From NCBI RefSeq assembly GCF_002608075.1, contig NZ_LAHA01000004.1:30323-94322 (forward strand): a DNA stretch of 64,000 nucleotides, in the 5' to 3' direction. A program made the translations under genes and the position numbers. The first letter of the stretch is position 1, and each line of letters opens with the position of its first letter. This stretch comes from Nostoc linckia z4 (GTDB lineage Bacteria > Cyanobacteriota > Cyanobacteriia > Cyanobacteriales > Nostocaceae). Below the pieces are notes generated by a model, which was given only the letters and a program-made list of their open reading frames with translations, made no database searches and was not told the origin of the DNA. Shown here piece by piece: positions 1-8,602 of this stretch.

Positions 1-53
1 CCATCTCCCCCATCTCCCAGTCCCTAATCCCCACTCCCCACTCACTCCAAACT

Positions 54-1226
54 ATGGGATTGATTGAACAATTGCGACGGCGAACTCCTCTTGGATGGCT
101 ACAACTGAGTCATGAAAAAAGTCGTCTGTTGGTGGCATTGTTAGGCATTGCTTTTGCGGATCTTCTGATGTTTATGCAGCTGGGTTTTCAGACTGCGTTG
201 TATGACAGTAACACCAGACTACATCGCAGTTTGCAAGCAGACATTGTTTTAATTAGTCCCCAAGCCCGTAACTTGCCTAGTTTATCTACCTTTTCTCGGC
301 GGCGACTTTACCAAGCAATGGATATACCAGGGGTAAATTCGGCAGAACCAGTGTATTTAAATAACACAATCTGGAAAAATCCTTTAACACGCCGTGAGAC
401 TGGGGTGTTGGTTATTGGCTTTAATCCAGACAAGCCAGCTTTTGACTTACCAGATGTTAATCGGCAATTGGAGGCAATCAAGCTGCCTGGTGCGGCGTTG
501 TTTGACCGTGGTGCTAGAGGAGATTATCAACAAGCGATCGCTCAAATTGAGGAAGGTAAAATCGTAACTGCGGAAATAGAACGCCGCACAGTTATCATTA
601 GCGGTTTATTCCAAGTCGGGGCTTCCTTTGGTGCTGAAGGTAACTTAATTACGAGCGATCGAGGTTTTTTGCGGCTATTTTCTGGGCGACAGTCTAGCAG
701 CGTCAGTTTAGGGTTGATTAAGGTCAAACCTGGCTATGACCCGAAAAAAGTCGCAGCAATGCTCAAAGCCTACCTCAGAAATGATGTCAGAGTCTTAACC
801 CACAAAGAATTTATTGAATTTGAAAATAATTTTTGGAGAACAAATTCCCCAATTGGATTTATTTTCAACCTTGGTGTATCGATGGGTTTCGTGGTGGGCA
901 TAATTATTGTTTATCAAGTCCTCTCCACTGATGTTAATGCCCACGTCCGAGAATACGCCACCTTCAAAGCAATGGGATATCGCAATTATTACTTGCTAGG
1001 TGTGGTGTTTGAAGAATCTTTAATATTAGCAGTACTAGGTTTTTTTCCCGGATTGGCAGTATCCTTAGGACTTTACCAACTAACTCGCAAAGTTACAAAT
1101 TTGCCTATGTACATAACAGTATTTCGGGCATTACAAGTATTACTGCTAACTATAATTATGTGCGTAATTTCGGGTGCGATCGCCACGCGCAAACTCCAAG
1201 CCACCGACCCCGCTGATATGTTTTAA
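54..1226 (+). CDS. devC: DevC-like ABC exporter permease (FtsX/MacB fold)
   Basis: Inner-membrane permease of a DevBCA-type exporter. In heterocyst-forming cyanobacteria such exporters move glycolipids across the envelope with TolC, though several paralogues exist per genome. The 390-residue protein has the four-helix FtsX plan: one membrane segment near residues 24-46, a long periplasmic domain of about 210 residues, and three segments near 268-291, 314-343 and 361-380. The length fits DevC. The matching ATPase (devA-like) follows at 1539 after a repeat-filled gap. The membrane-fusion partner DevB would be expected upstream, outside the window. The family is clear; the cargo is inferred. Confidence 0.85.
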   Translation: MGLIEQLRRRTPLGWLQLSHEKSRLLVALLGIAFADLLMFMQLGFQTALYDSNTRLHRSLQADIVLISPQARNLPSLSTFSRRRLYQAMDIPGVNSAEPVYLNNTIWKNPLTRRETGVLVIGFNPDKPAFDLPDVNRQLEAIKLPGAALFDRGARGDYQQAIAQIEEGKIVTAEIERRTVIISGLFQVGASFGAEGNLITSDRGFLRLFSGRQSSSVSLGLIKVKPGYDPKKVAAMLKAYLRNDVRVLTHKEFIEFENNFWRTNSPIGFIFNLGVSMGFVVGIIIVYQVLSTDVNAHVREYATFKAMGYRNYYLLGVVFEESLILAVLGFFPGLAVSLGLYQLTRKVTNLPMYITVFRALQVLLLTIIMCVISGAIATRKLQATDPADMF

Positions 1227-1538
1227 AAAATGGGCATGGGGTATGAAGAGGATGAGGGAGATAAGGAGGTAGGGAGCAGCCCAATACTGGTCGGTTAAGG
1301 ATTTTAAACTGGAATTTGGTTTGGGGAAAAGGTGAGCCAGCGCGGTCTTGGGGGTTTCCCCCATGAGCGACTGGCGAACCCCGAAGGGGTTAAAGGGTAA
1401 GGGTTAAAGGTTTTTTCTTTCCCTTTTCCCCTTTCCCTTTCCCCCAAAACCCGACAAGTATTGGGGAGCGGCCCCCCTGCTTCTTCCCAATGCCCCCATG
1501 CCCCATGCCCTATGCCCAATCCAAAATCCAAAATTGAT
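1227..1538. repeat. Low-complexity intergenic repeats between devC and devA
   Basis: The gap holds purine/pyrimidine-rich short repeats: runs of TTTCCC and AAAGGG types around 1385-1450, and ATGCCC heptamers at 1490-1520 that belong to the STRR1-like family seen elsewhere in the window. Reading frames crossing this stretch are translations of repeats and are not supported as genes. Confidence 0.6.
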
Positions 1539-2237
1539 ATGCTCCCCGTCATCTCCATCCAAAATCTCGACCACTACTTTGGTCATAGCTCACTTCGCAA
1601 GCAAGTTTTATCTCATATCAACTTAGAGATTAACGCCGGTGAAATTGTAATCATGACCGGGCCATCTGGTTCTGGAAAAACTACTCTGCTAACCTTAGTG
1701 GGTGGCTTGCGTTCTACCCAATCTGGTAGTTTGCAGGTGTTGGGGCAAGAACTTTGTGGTGCTAGCGCCCAAGAATTAGTGCAGGTACGACGCCATAACG
1801 GCTACATTTTCCAAGCACATAATTTGCATCGCAGTTTGACAGCATTGCAAAACGTGAAAATGGCTTTGGAATTGCATAAACATATTGGATTAAAAAATAT
1901 GCGAACTCGCTCAGCCCAGATGCTAGAGCAAGTAGGATTGGGCAAGCACTTGCATTACTATCCCGATCAACTCTCTGGGGGACAAAAACAAAGAGTAGCC
2001 ATCGCCCGCGCCTTAGTCAGTCATCCCCAAATTATCCTAGCCGATGAACCCACCGCCGCCCTTGACAGTCAATCGGGAAGAGACGTGGTTAACCTTATGC
2101 AAAAATTGGCAAAAGAACAAGGCTGTAGCATTTTGATGGTTACTCATGACAACCGCATTCTAGATATTGCCGATCGCATAGTTCGTATGGAAGATGGTAA
2201 ACTCGACTCGAAATTACAACTATCAGCCTGGAGCTAA
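1539..2237 (+). CDS. devA: DevA-like ABC exporter ATP-binding protein
   Basis: ATPase subunit that powers the neighbouring DevC-type permease. The Walker A motif GPSGSGKTT, the signature LSGGQKQRVAIARAL and the Walker B/D-loop ILADEPTAALD are all intact, so the enzyme should be active. The frame is open from 1461, but the first 26 codons are a translation of the ATGCCC repeats and are unlike any ABC protein. I place the start at the ATG at 1539 (MLPVISIQNL), which gives 232 residues, the usual size of LolD/MacB-type ATPases. An ATG at 1512 is the alternative. Confidence 0.87.
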   Translation: MLPVISIQNLDHYFGHSSLRKQVLSHINLEINAGEIVIMTGPSGSGKTTLLTLVGGLRSTQSGSLQVLGQELCGASAQELVQVRRHNGYIFQAHNLHRSLTALQNVKMALELHKHIGLKNMRTRSAQMLEQVGLGKHLHYYPDQLSGGQKQRVAIARALVSHPQIILADEPTAALDSQSGRDVVNLMQKLAKEQGCSILMVTHDNRILDIADRIVRMEDGKLDSKLQLSAWS

Positions 2238-3068
2238 TCACCTTAGCACTTACGCATGGTACAAAAATTAAGGGTTTTGGCTGGGCATCGGCCAACAAGA
2301 GTGCAAAAAGCAATTGATTGCACTCTTACTCCATGAGCTGCGCTCACAAGGAACAATAAAAATCAATCTTCTCATGCCCAATGCCCTGTTTGGCCAATGC
2401 CCAATGCCCTATTTTTAAGTATGGTCTATTGTTGAACCTGAGTACTCATAAGTAAAGATATATCAGTAATTTTACTTAAGTTATTAATATTTTCCCAATA
2501 CACAAAAAATCTGTTATCACTATGTAAATGGAGATTAGAATTTACACAATAAATTGAACTAGCTTTGTGTAAAATCCTAATCGCGTTAATTTTTTGGATG
2601 GTTTCTGGTACTTTTACTGTGATTTAGCTGATTTTGCTCATTTCCTTAGAGCAACTTTGACCTGAAAGTTAGTATTTAGTGTCCAGTTGAAGAAGTGTCC
2701 AGTTGATTAGCAGATTTTATTCAAGTACCATTATGTAGTGACTTTAACCATAAAAAGTTTCTTTTGTTGCTTAACAAATGATTCCTATGGCAAGCCACTA
2801 AAGCAGTTTTAGCATCAAGCAAGTGGAATTTTACCAACAATTACAATGTCATACACCTTAGTTATTACAATTAATATAAATTTACAAATTAAGCTGACAA
2901 ATTATTTTCCGTTACCAAGTTTTGGCTGTTGACTTAATTTCCATAAATGCCTAGAGTATTTGCCAAACAAAATTTATGGCTTTCAACAACATCCGCTGTC
3001 AAAAGAAAATCCTAGTAGTAATAAACTAGTTTATTTTCCCACACAAGCAAAGGATTTATGGTAGCTCT
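2238..3068. other. Non-coding gap of about 830 bases
   Basis: No convincing gene is seen. The first 180 bases carry ATGCCC/CCAATGCCC heptamers and an imperfect GAGTGCAAAAAGC hairpin half near 2300. A solitary CACTTACGCA at 2247 resembles one end of the MITE described at 27786. The remainder is AT-rich and presumably holds the promoter of the M23 peptidase gene. Confidence 0.45.
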
Positions 3069-4004
3069 ATGATTACTAAGAATCGTACTAGCAATTCAAA
3101 TAAAAATTTGCTCAGCTTGAATGTCAAAAAATTGACGAATAATGACCCTGGAATAAATTTGCTCAAGGGAATTTTTGCTGTTCTCTCCATTACCTGGGCG
3201 TTGCCTGTAGATGCTTTGCAAGTAAAAGTGACTCCAACTAATCCTAAATTAGGGGATACACTTTCAGTGGAAATTAATTTAGATAATCCGGAGAATGGTA
3301 TAAATCCAGCAGTAACTATTGGCAAAAATACGTACCCAGCCTTTGAAATTGCACCGAATCAGTATCGAGCTTTTGTTCCTACAACTCCCTTGGAAAAAGC
3401 TGGAACTAGATCGCTTCAGGTGACAGGAGATGGTCAGGTGCAAAACTTGGCTGTGAATGTGCAAAATCGCAAGTTCCCCATACAACGGATTAATTTGCCA
3501 CCAGGCAAAGCTGGAGTGGAAGCTACAGAGTATGAACTTAAACGCGTAGCAGCTTTTAAAGCATTACAAACACCAGAAAAATATTGGAATGGAGTATTTC
3601 TGAGGCCAAATGCAGGGCGGATGAGTACAACCTATGGTGTACGTCGCTACTATAATGGTAAATTTGCAGAGGACTACTATCATCGTGGCCTTGACTACGC
3701 TGGTGCTGCCGGTTCAGCCGTAATTGCTCCAGCCGCTGGGCGAGTTGCTTTGGTAGGTAGGGTATCCCAAGGATTTCGGGTTCACGGTAACGTAGTTGGC
3801 ATTGACCACGGCCAGGGAGTAAGTAGTATTTTCATGCACCTCAGTCGTATTAACGTTAAAGAAGGTGATTTTGTCAAAGCTGGTCAACTCATCGGCGCAG
3901 TAGGCTCGACGGGTGCTTCTACTGGGCCACATTTGCACTGGGGTTTATATGTCAACGGGTTATCTGTCGATCCAACACCTTGGCGCACTAAGGTTGTGAA
4001 ATAG
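3069..4004 (+). CDS. M23 family metallopeptidase (LytM-like murein endopeptidase or regulator)
   Basis: Exported peptidase of the lysostaphin/LytM family that cuts, or helps others cut, peptide cross-links in peptidoglycan. The 311-residue protein has a hydrophobic N-terminal segment near residues 32-52, a beta-rich middle domain, and a C-terminal M23 domain. The zinc-site residues are visible as HRGLD (His205, Asp209) and HLHWG (His288, His290), so it looks catalytically competent. The gene stands alone, with long AT-rich DNA upstream. Its exact role in cell-wall growth or septal remodelling cannot be told from sequence. Confidence 0.88.
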   Translation: MITKNRTSNSNKNLLSLNVKKLTNNDPGINLLKGIFAVLSITWALPVDALQVKVTPTNPKLGDTLSVEINLDNPENGINPAVTIGKNTYPAFEIAPNQYRAFVPTTPLEKAGTRSLQVTGDGQVQNLAVNVQNRKFPIQRINLPPGKAGVEATEYELKRVAAFKALQTPEKYWNGVFLRPNAGRMSTTYGVRRYYNGKFAEDYYHRGLDYAGAAGSAVIAPAAGRVALVGRVSQGFRVHGNVVGIDHGQGVSSIFMHLSRINVKEGDFVKAGQLIGAVGSTGASTGPHLHWGLYVNGLSVDPTPWRTKVVK

Positions 4005-4108
4005 TAGAGGCGGAATTAATTGCGTCTGTGTATAATTTGGATATTTTTGCCCAAAGTAGGCAAAATCAATTGAATTGATACCGTCCCTACCTTCCTTGGC
4101 TAACATAA

Positions 4109-4663
4109 ATGATGATAAGCGTTATGAGTATTGAAAAAATTGTAGAACAAGCTCTCCAGGATGGTTATTTGACACCAGCAATGGAAGCAGAAGTCGGTAG
4201 AATTTGTGACAACGCTTCGGAACTCTCTATAGAAGAGTATATGGCGCTCGATCGCCTAATGGGTGCGCTATTAACTGGTGAGGTAGTGGCGGTACCTCGA
4301 AAACAATTCATTAACGTCATGGAAGAATTGGTACTTACAGAAGCGATCGCCAGAGTCGCTGAAATTGAGGCCACTAGTGAAAGTTCCCTAGATGTTGGTG
4401 ATATTGCAGCCTACGCTCTCAATCGGCTACCACCGTTGTATGCAACTACAGAAGAAGGCGCTAACTATCAGCGCCAACGCGCTCAAGCAGAACTGCAAGA
4501 ACTCATTTCTCAGCAAGTGAATGAAGCGATCGGTCGTTACCTAGATCGGCCTAATTTCTTCCCAGAACGGCAAGCCTTGGGTAAAAGTACTGGTAATGAA
4601 GTTCTCGACCAAGTTGGCGCTTTACTTAGACAATATGCGCCTAATTTTGAGCAAAAATTATAA
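4109..4663 (+). CDS. ComFB-like late competence protein
   Basis: 184 residues. The central part (about residues 68-88) matches the ComFB family pattern, seen here as NVMEELVLTEAIAR. Cyanobacterial ComFB-type proteins have been linked to cyclic dinucleotide binding and to pilus function or natural competence; that role is family knowledge and is not visible in this sequence. The tail is hydrophilic and helical. The frame opens at 4109, but an ATG at 4124 (MSIEKIV) is an equally plausible start. There is no operon partner: the next gene is on the other strand. Confidence 0.7.
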   Translation: MMISVMSIEKIVEQALQDGYLTPAMEAEVGRICDNASELSIEEYMALDRLMGALLTGEVVAVPRKQFINVMEELVLTEAIARVAEIEATSESSLDVGDIAAYALNRLPPLYATTEEGANYQRQRAQAELQELISQQVNEAIGRYLDRPNFFPERQALGKSTGNEVLDQVGALLRQYAPNFEQKL

Positions 4664-4790
4664 ATTTAAGGATATTGGGCATTGGGCATGAGGCATGAGA
4701 TGAGGGAGACAACGGAGAAAGATTGCTAGCCTTCCTTGTCTCCCTTGTCTCCCTTTTCCCCTTGTCTTCTTCCCATCCCCAATGCCCGAT

Positions 4791-5819
4791 TCATTCACGC
4801 ACTACCACAGTTGTTCCTAAACCCACTTGCTCGTATAACAATCTGACATCAGAATTACGCATTCTCAAGCAACCGTGAGATACAGCCGTTCCTAGCAGGT
4901 CAACATCTGGTGTACCATGAAAGCCAATTTCATTCCGTCCATCTGACCAAAAGCCAATCCATCTGTCTCCCAAAGGGCTATTTGTACCTGCCTCAAATAC
5001 TTTACCTGTAATCGGGTGACGCCACACTGGAAAGTGTCGCATATGCATGACTTTAAAAGAACCCGTCGGTGTTTCCCAACCTTTTTTACCTATAGCTATT
5101 GGATAGCTAGCTATTACATCATCTCCTACGTATACGTAGGTACGGTGATCGCTTAAATCAACCACCACTTTGGTTTTACCAGATATTATTTTATTAGTTG
5201 GTACTTGTTGGGCTGAAGCTTGAGGCCATAAAGCTTTAGGCCAACTGTCCACAATTGGATTTTGTTTTTCTGCTTGTACCACTACCCTTGTCTGAGTAGG
5301 GGTTTGTACAGGATTAGCTATATTTTCCTTAATTTTGGGCGGTTGAGTTTGAGGCGGCGTCGTAGGAGATTTTAACTGAGAAACTTTTGGCTTAATTGCT
5401 TTAGCTAAATTTTTCTTAATTTTTTTCGACTTAGTTTGAGCTTTGAGCTTAGCAGACTGATTAATTGTCGCTTTAGCTACATTCTTTTTAATTTTTTTCG
5501 ACTGAGAACTAGACCCAACAGCTGAAGACTTTGATGTTGACTTTTTCTCAACAGTTGAGCCTTGGGTGTTTTCCACAGGAGGTACGGATGCACCTAGCGC
5601 AACTTGTCCTAAACTCACCTGTGAGAAATTCTTATAGGCTTCCTCTGGGCGGCTTTCTTGAGAGTTATTTAGGCTAGAACCTTGCCGCATCGAAGTAGAT
5701 GCAGACTTTTCAAACTGCCGTTGTGCTGTAGTAATGCGCCAATGCACAGCTAAAGACAAAAATGCTGTGCCAAAACAAAGCAACATTACCATACGCCCTA
5801 CAGATTCATTTTTTACCAT
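4791..5819 (-). CDS. L,D-transpeptidase (YkuD domain) with long basic linker
   Basis: Periplasmic enzyme that makes 3-3 cross-links in peptidoglycan or anchors proteins to it. The 342-residue protein begins with a short membrane anchor (about residues 9-25). It continues with a long Lys/Ser/Pro/Gln-rich linker to about residue 190 and ends in a YkuD domain. The catalytic motif SHGCLRM is intact (Cys317), as is the upstream HGT motif. The linker contains repeated KKIKKN-type basic blocks, suggesting flexible contact with the wall. The start at 5819 puts the hydrophobic anchor near the N-terminus. Confidence 0.9.
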   Translation of the reverse strand: MVKNESVGRMVMLLCFGTAFLSLAVHWRITTAQRQFEKSASTSMRQGSSLNNSQESRPEEAYKNFSQVSLGQVALGASVPPVENTQGSTVEKKSTSKSSAVGSSSQSKKIKKNVAKATINQSAKLKAQTKSKKIKKNLAKAIKPKVSQLKSPTTPPQTQPPKIKENIANPVQTPTQTRVVVQAEKQNPIVDSWPKALWPQASAQQVPTNKIISGKTKVVVDLSDHRTYVYVGDDVIASYPIAIGKKGWETPTGSFKVMHMRHFPVWRHPITGKVFEAGTNSPLGDRWIGFWSDGRNEIGFHGTPDVDLLGTAVSHGCLRMRNSDVRLLYEQVGLGTTVVVRE

Positions 5820-6095
5820 TGCTATTGCCTATTGTTTATCCCTGACGTATCCAACTGAAGAATTAGATGGGTTCATTATCCGATCGCTAAAAATTTATCA
5901 ATACTTATCACTTCTGATATAAATCTGCCAACATCTCTGGGCAAACTAAGGCCATACGCGTCCCAACAGCAAAAATCCAACAGAGGAATCTCATTCCTCC
6001 AAACTTCAGGAGGCCGTAAGCCTCTAGTCGGACTTTGTTGTGCAACTTTGGAAATGCAGCAATCAATTATTAATGGTGTGGGTGGGAGAAAAATT

Positions 6096-6248
6096 ATGTT
6101 TGAAAAATTATTGCTGGCAGTCACGATTACATTTTCCCTCAATTTCTTTTTTCAAGTTCACTTACCAGAACAAAATAGCACTGGTGCTAGTTACGGGGTA
6201 CAACCAGAACAATCAGCAACTATTCTGGTAAGAAAATCAAAAAAATAA
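6096..6248 (+). CDS. Small secreted or membrane-anchored peptide
   Basis: 50 codons beginning at the ATG at 6096, preceded by a good ribosome site (GGGAGAAAA) 5-6 bases upstream. The product starts MFEKLLLAVTITFSLNFFFQ, a hydrophobic signal-like stretch, followed by about 28 polar residues ending in RKSKK. A longer frame opens at 6048, but its first codons lack a ribosome site. No family is recognised and the function is unknown. Confidence 0.4.
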   Translation: MFEKLLLAVTITFSLNFFFQVHLPEQNSTGASYGVQPEQSATILVRKSKK

Positions 6249-6616
6249 ACTACCATTATTACCACCAAAGCAACCCAACTTCTAGAAATTATTGCCTAAA
6301 TTTTTAAGGTATCAAGAAGTTAGAATTACAAAATTTCCATCTTCATCCTTATAACCAAATTTAATTATCTCGATCAAGCGTATATACCCAGTTGCTAAAA
6401 GTAACAAAATGTGCGTATATCAGATGCCTTTGTTAGCTGATGGGTAAAACAGAAACATCCAAGTAGTATAAGGAGAAACAGGTTCTTTTGACTGCTATTA
6501 ATTTAGCCAAACTTGTGTGCCTCAGTGTTCCAGTCATAAATCCGTCACCTTAGCAAGGAACTTGTGTCGTATTAGCAGGTCTAATAGAAAGGGATGATTT
6601 AGAGCCAGTACGATCT
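6249..6616. other. Gap upstream of sigG, probable promoter region
   Basis: About 370 AT-rich bases without a supported frame. They lie directly upstream of the ECF sigma factor and presumably carry its promoter. I could not fix a -35/-10 pair with confidence. Confidence 0.4.
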
Positions 6617-7273
6617 ATGAGTCAGTCGATTACTGTATCCTGGTCAACTGTTGATGCAAAGTATCCAGAAGCATCAGTGCAAGTTGACAAACTTCCTAAC
6701 CACGATTTAATTTTGCGTTGTCAAGCTGGACTGCGCCCGGATCGTGCTGCGTTTGCGGAACTATTGCGCCGCTATCAAACCCAAGTAGATAGGGTTTTGT
6801 ACCATTTAGCTCCAGATTGGCCTGACAGAGCTGATTTGGCTCAAGAAGTTTGGATTCGAGTGTATCGGAATATTAACCGCTTACAAGAGCCTGCTAAATT
6901 CCGCGGCTGGTTAAGCCGCATCGCGACTAATTTATTTTACGATGAGTTGCGGAAACGCAAGCGGATTGTGAGTCCTTTGTCACTCGATGCTCCCCGTTCA
7001 GTAGAGGATGGCGAGATGGATTGGGAAATTGCTGGTGATACCCCAGGGCCTGAAGAGGAACTGACAACTAGAGAGTTTTACGAACAATTACGGGAAGCGA
7101 TCGCGGATTTACCAGAGGTATTTCGTACTACTATCGTCCTGAGAGAAATTGAAGGCATGGCATACGAAGAAATTGCTGAAATTACTGGAGTTTCCTTGGG
7201 AACTGTCAAATCAAGAATCGCCAGAGCCAGATCCAGATTGCAAGCTCAGTTACAAAACTATCTAGATTCCTAA
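6617..7273 (+). CDS. sigG: ECF RNA polymerase sigma factor, SigG-like
   Basis: Alternative sigma factor that redirects RNA polymerase, in this clade linked to envelope stress. The 218-residue protein has sigma region 2 at about residues 45-110 (DLAQEVWIRVYRNI, then FRGWLSRIATNLFYDELRKR) and region 4 at about 155-210 with a helix-turn-helix (EIAEITGVSLGTVKSRIARA). The anti-sigma gene follows 157 bases downstream on the same strand, the usual ECF pairing and the order of sigG-sapG in Nostoc species. The symbol is assigned from this context and overall similarity. Confidence 0.88.
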   Translation: MSQSITVSWSTVDAKYPEASVQVDKLPNHDLILRCQAGLRPDRAAFAELLRRYQTQVDRVLYHLAPDWPDRADLAQEVWIRVYRNINRLQEPAKFRGWLSRIATNLFYDELRKRKRIVSPLSLDAPRSVEDGEMDWEIAGDTPGPEEELTTREFYEQLREAIADLPEVFRTTIVLREIEGMAYEEIAEITGVSLGTVKSRIARARSRLQAQLQNYLDS

Positions 7274-7430
7274 TTTACAGTATTTTGCTTCTGTCAAATG
7301 GCAGAATTTAAGCAATGATTAATAATTGCTCCAAAGATGTAGATTACTTCCGCCGTTAGGAGGAAAATTGAGTAATTTTTCCGAATTATCGGTTCCCTTT
7401 ACCCGTGTATGAATTGGTAATAATGTTAAG

Positions 7431-8048
7431 ATGACTACTGATTCTCAGTTTGATGATCGTTCCCACTTACAACTTCCTGAAGATTTGTCAGATGGAATGG
7501 TTGAGTATACCAATGAATCAACGGGTTTTATGGATATGGTGAAGCGCGATCGCTTCGAGTTATTAAGTGCTTATCTCGATGGTGAAGTCACAGCTGCCGA
7601 ACGCAGGCAAGTAGAAGAATGGCTGGCCAAAGATCCTTCAGTTCAATGCTTGTATGCCCGACTGTTAAAGCTGAGGCAAGGCTTACGAACTATGCCAGTG
7701 CCCACAGCCCAACAGTCGCCAGAAGTAACAGCCGAACAAGTATTGACACGTTTGCGCCGACGTTCTCGTTTTAACTGGATGGTTGGAAGTGCAGCCGCCG
7801 CCGCTTGTCTAATTGGTGCAGTGTCTGGCTTAGTACCCGGCAGTGGTTCGAGAACACCGCAACTGGCACAACGACCACAAATACAGCCAGTACAAACATC
7901 CTCTGCATCTGTAGTACCTCCTTCTTCGCTAATGGTGGGATTAAACAACCCGGTAATTGAAATTCCCAAAGCAGCAGTAGCTTCTCCAGAAAATTCAATT
8001 TATCAGGTACCGCCACAACGCCGGGATTCCACAGATGACATAAATTAA
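7431..8048 (+). CDS. sapG: Anti-sigma factor, SapG-like
   Basis: Membrane-bound partner that should hold SigG inactive until a signal arrives. Residues about 40-85 form the helical anti-sigma domain (RFELLSAYLDGEVTAAERRQ). The HxxxCxxC zinc motif of ZAS proteins is absent, so binding must be zinc-independent. A single hydrophobic segment near residues 118-140 (WMVGSAAAAACLIGAVSG) would anchor it, leaving a Pro/Gln/Ser-rich tail outside. It lies just downstream of the sigma gene and is probably co-transcribed. Confidence 0.8.
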   Translation: MTTDSQFDDRSHLQLPEDLSDGMVEYTNESTGFMDMVKRDRFELLSAYLDGEVTAAERRQVEEWLAKDPSVQCLYARLLKLRQGLRTMPVPTAQQSPEVTAEQVLTRLRRRSRFNWMVGSAAAAACLIGAVSGLVPGSGSRTPQLAQRPQIQPVQTSSASVVPPSSLMVGLNNPVIEIPKAAVASPENSIYQVPPQRRDSTDDIN

Positions 8049-8076
8049 TTAATCACAAACTTAATAGATAATAACT

Positions 8077-8517
8077 TTATTTTCGAGTTATACCAGAGCC
8101 AGTCCACCAACCGTCGGGTTGGTGGATGCCTGCGAACTGGTCAACTCGCTCTAAACTCATTAAGTAAACCCAAGCCCAACCGAGAGAAAGCCACTCTCCC
8201 TGATAAACCTCGATAGTTTTTCGGCTGTAAAGGTTTTCTGAATCTTGTCTAGCAGGGTGGTAATCCTCTAACACATCTAACTGCTTTAAAATCCCTGAGT
8301 TGGTAAAAGAAAGTAAATATCCGTGGACTTGGTTATCTCCTGGCGTCATGGCTGGATAGCCCATTGGCAAAGCAAACAATTCGCCTTTGACAAAAGCTTT
8401 TTTGGCATCTACAACTTTGCCAGCACAAAATCTTTTATAGTTAGCTTCACCTGGTTTGAGAGTGCCGTAAACAAAAACCTGCACCAAATCAGAAAATTTT
8501 ATATTTGATTCCAACAT
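8077..8517 (-). CDS. Gamma-glutamylcyclotransferase family protein (AIG2/GGCT fold)
   Basis: 146 residues with the family's substrate-binding motif YGTLKPGE at residues 17-24 and the downstream GYLLSF strand and LEDYHPARQ segment. Enzymes of this fold release 5-oxoproline from gamma-glutamyl dipeptides or glutathione, but many bacterial members have unknown substrates. It is transcribed divergently from leuS; the start codons are about 85 bases apart and share a promoter region. The fold assignment is firm, the reaction is not. Confidence 0.8.
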   Translation of the reverse strand: MLESNIKFSDLVQVFVYGTLKPGEANYKRFCAGKVVDAKKAFVKGELFALPMGYPAMTPGDNQVHGYLLSFTNSGILKQLDVLEDYHPARQDSENLYSRKTIEVYQGEWLSLGWAWVYLMSLERVDQFAGIHQPDGWWTGSGITRK

Positions 8518-8589
8518 CGCCTATTTTCAGCATCTGATTTCTTTGCCTACCATCTACAATATGGAGGCATATACGATAACAGATATAGT

Positions 8590-8594
8590 AGGAG
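8590..8594 (+). promoter_or_regulatory. Ribosome binding site that fixes the leuS start
   Basis: AGGAG sits eight bases before a GTG at 8603. The upstream ATGs in the same frame (8543, 8561) lack such a site. The protein from the GTG begins (M)[14 protein letters not shown], the normal N-terminus of cyanobacterial LeuS. Confidence 0.7.
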
Positions 8595-8602
8595 ATTTTT
8601 TG

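Noticed and set aside
1304..1586. Minus-strand frames of 84 and 60 codons opposite the devA start
   Set aside because: They consist of intergenic repeats and the antisense of devA; composition is low-complexity.
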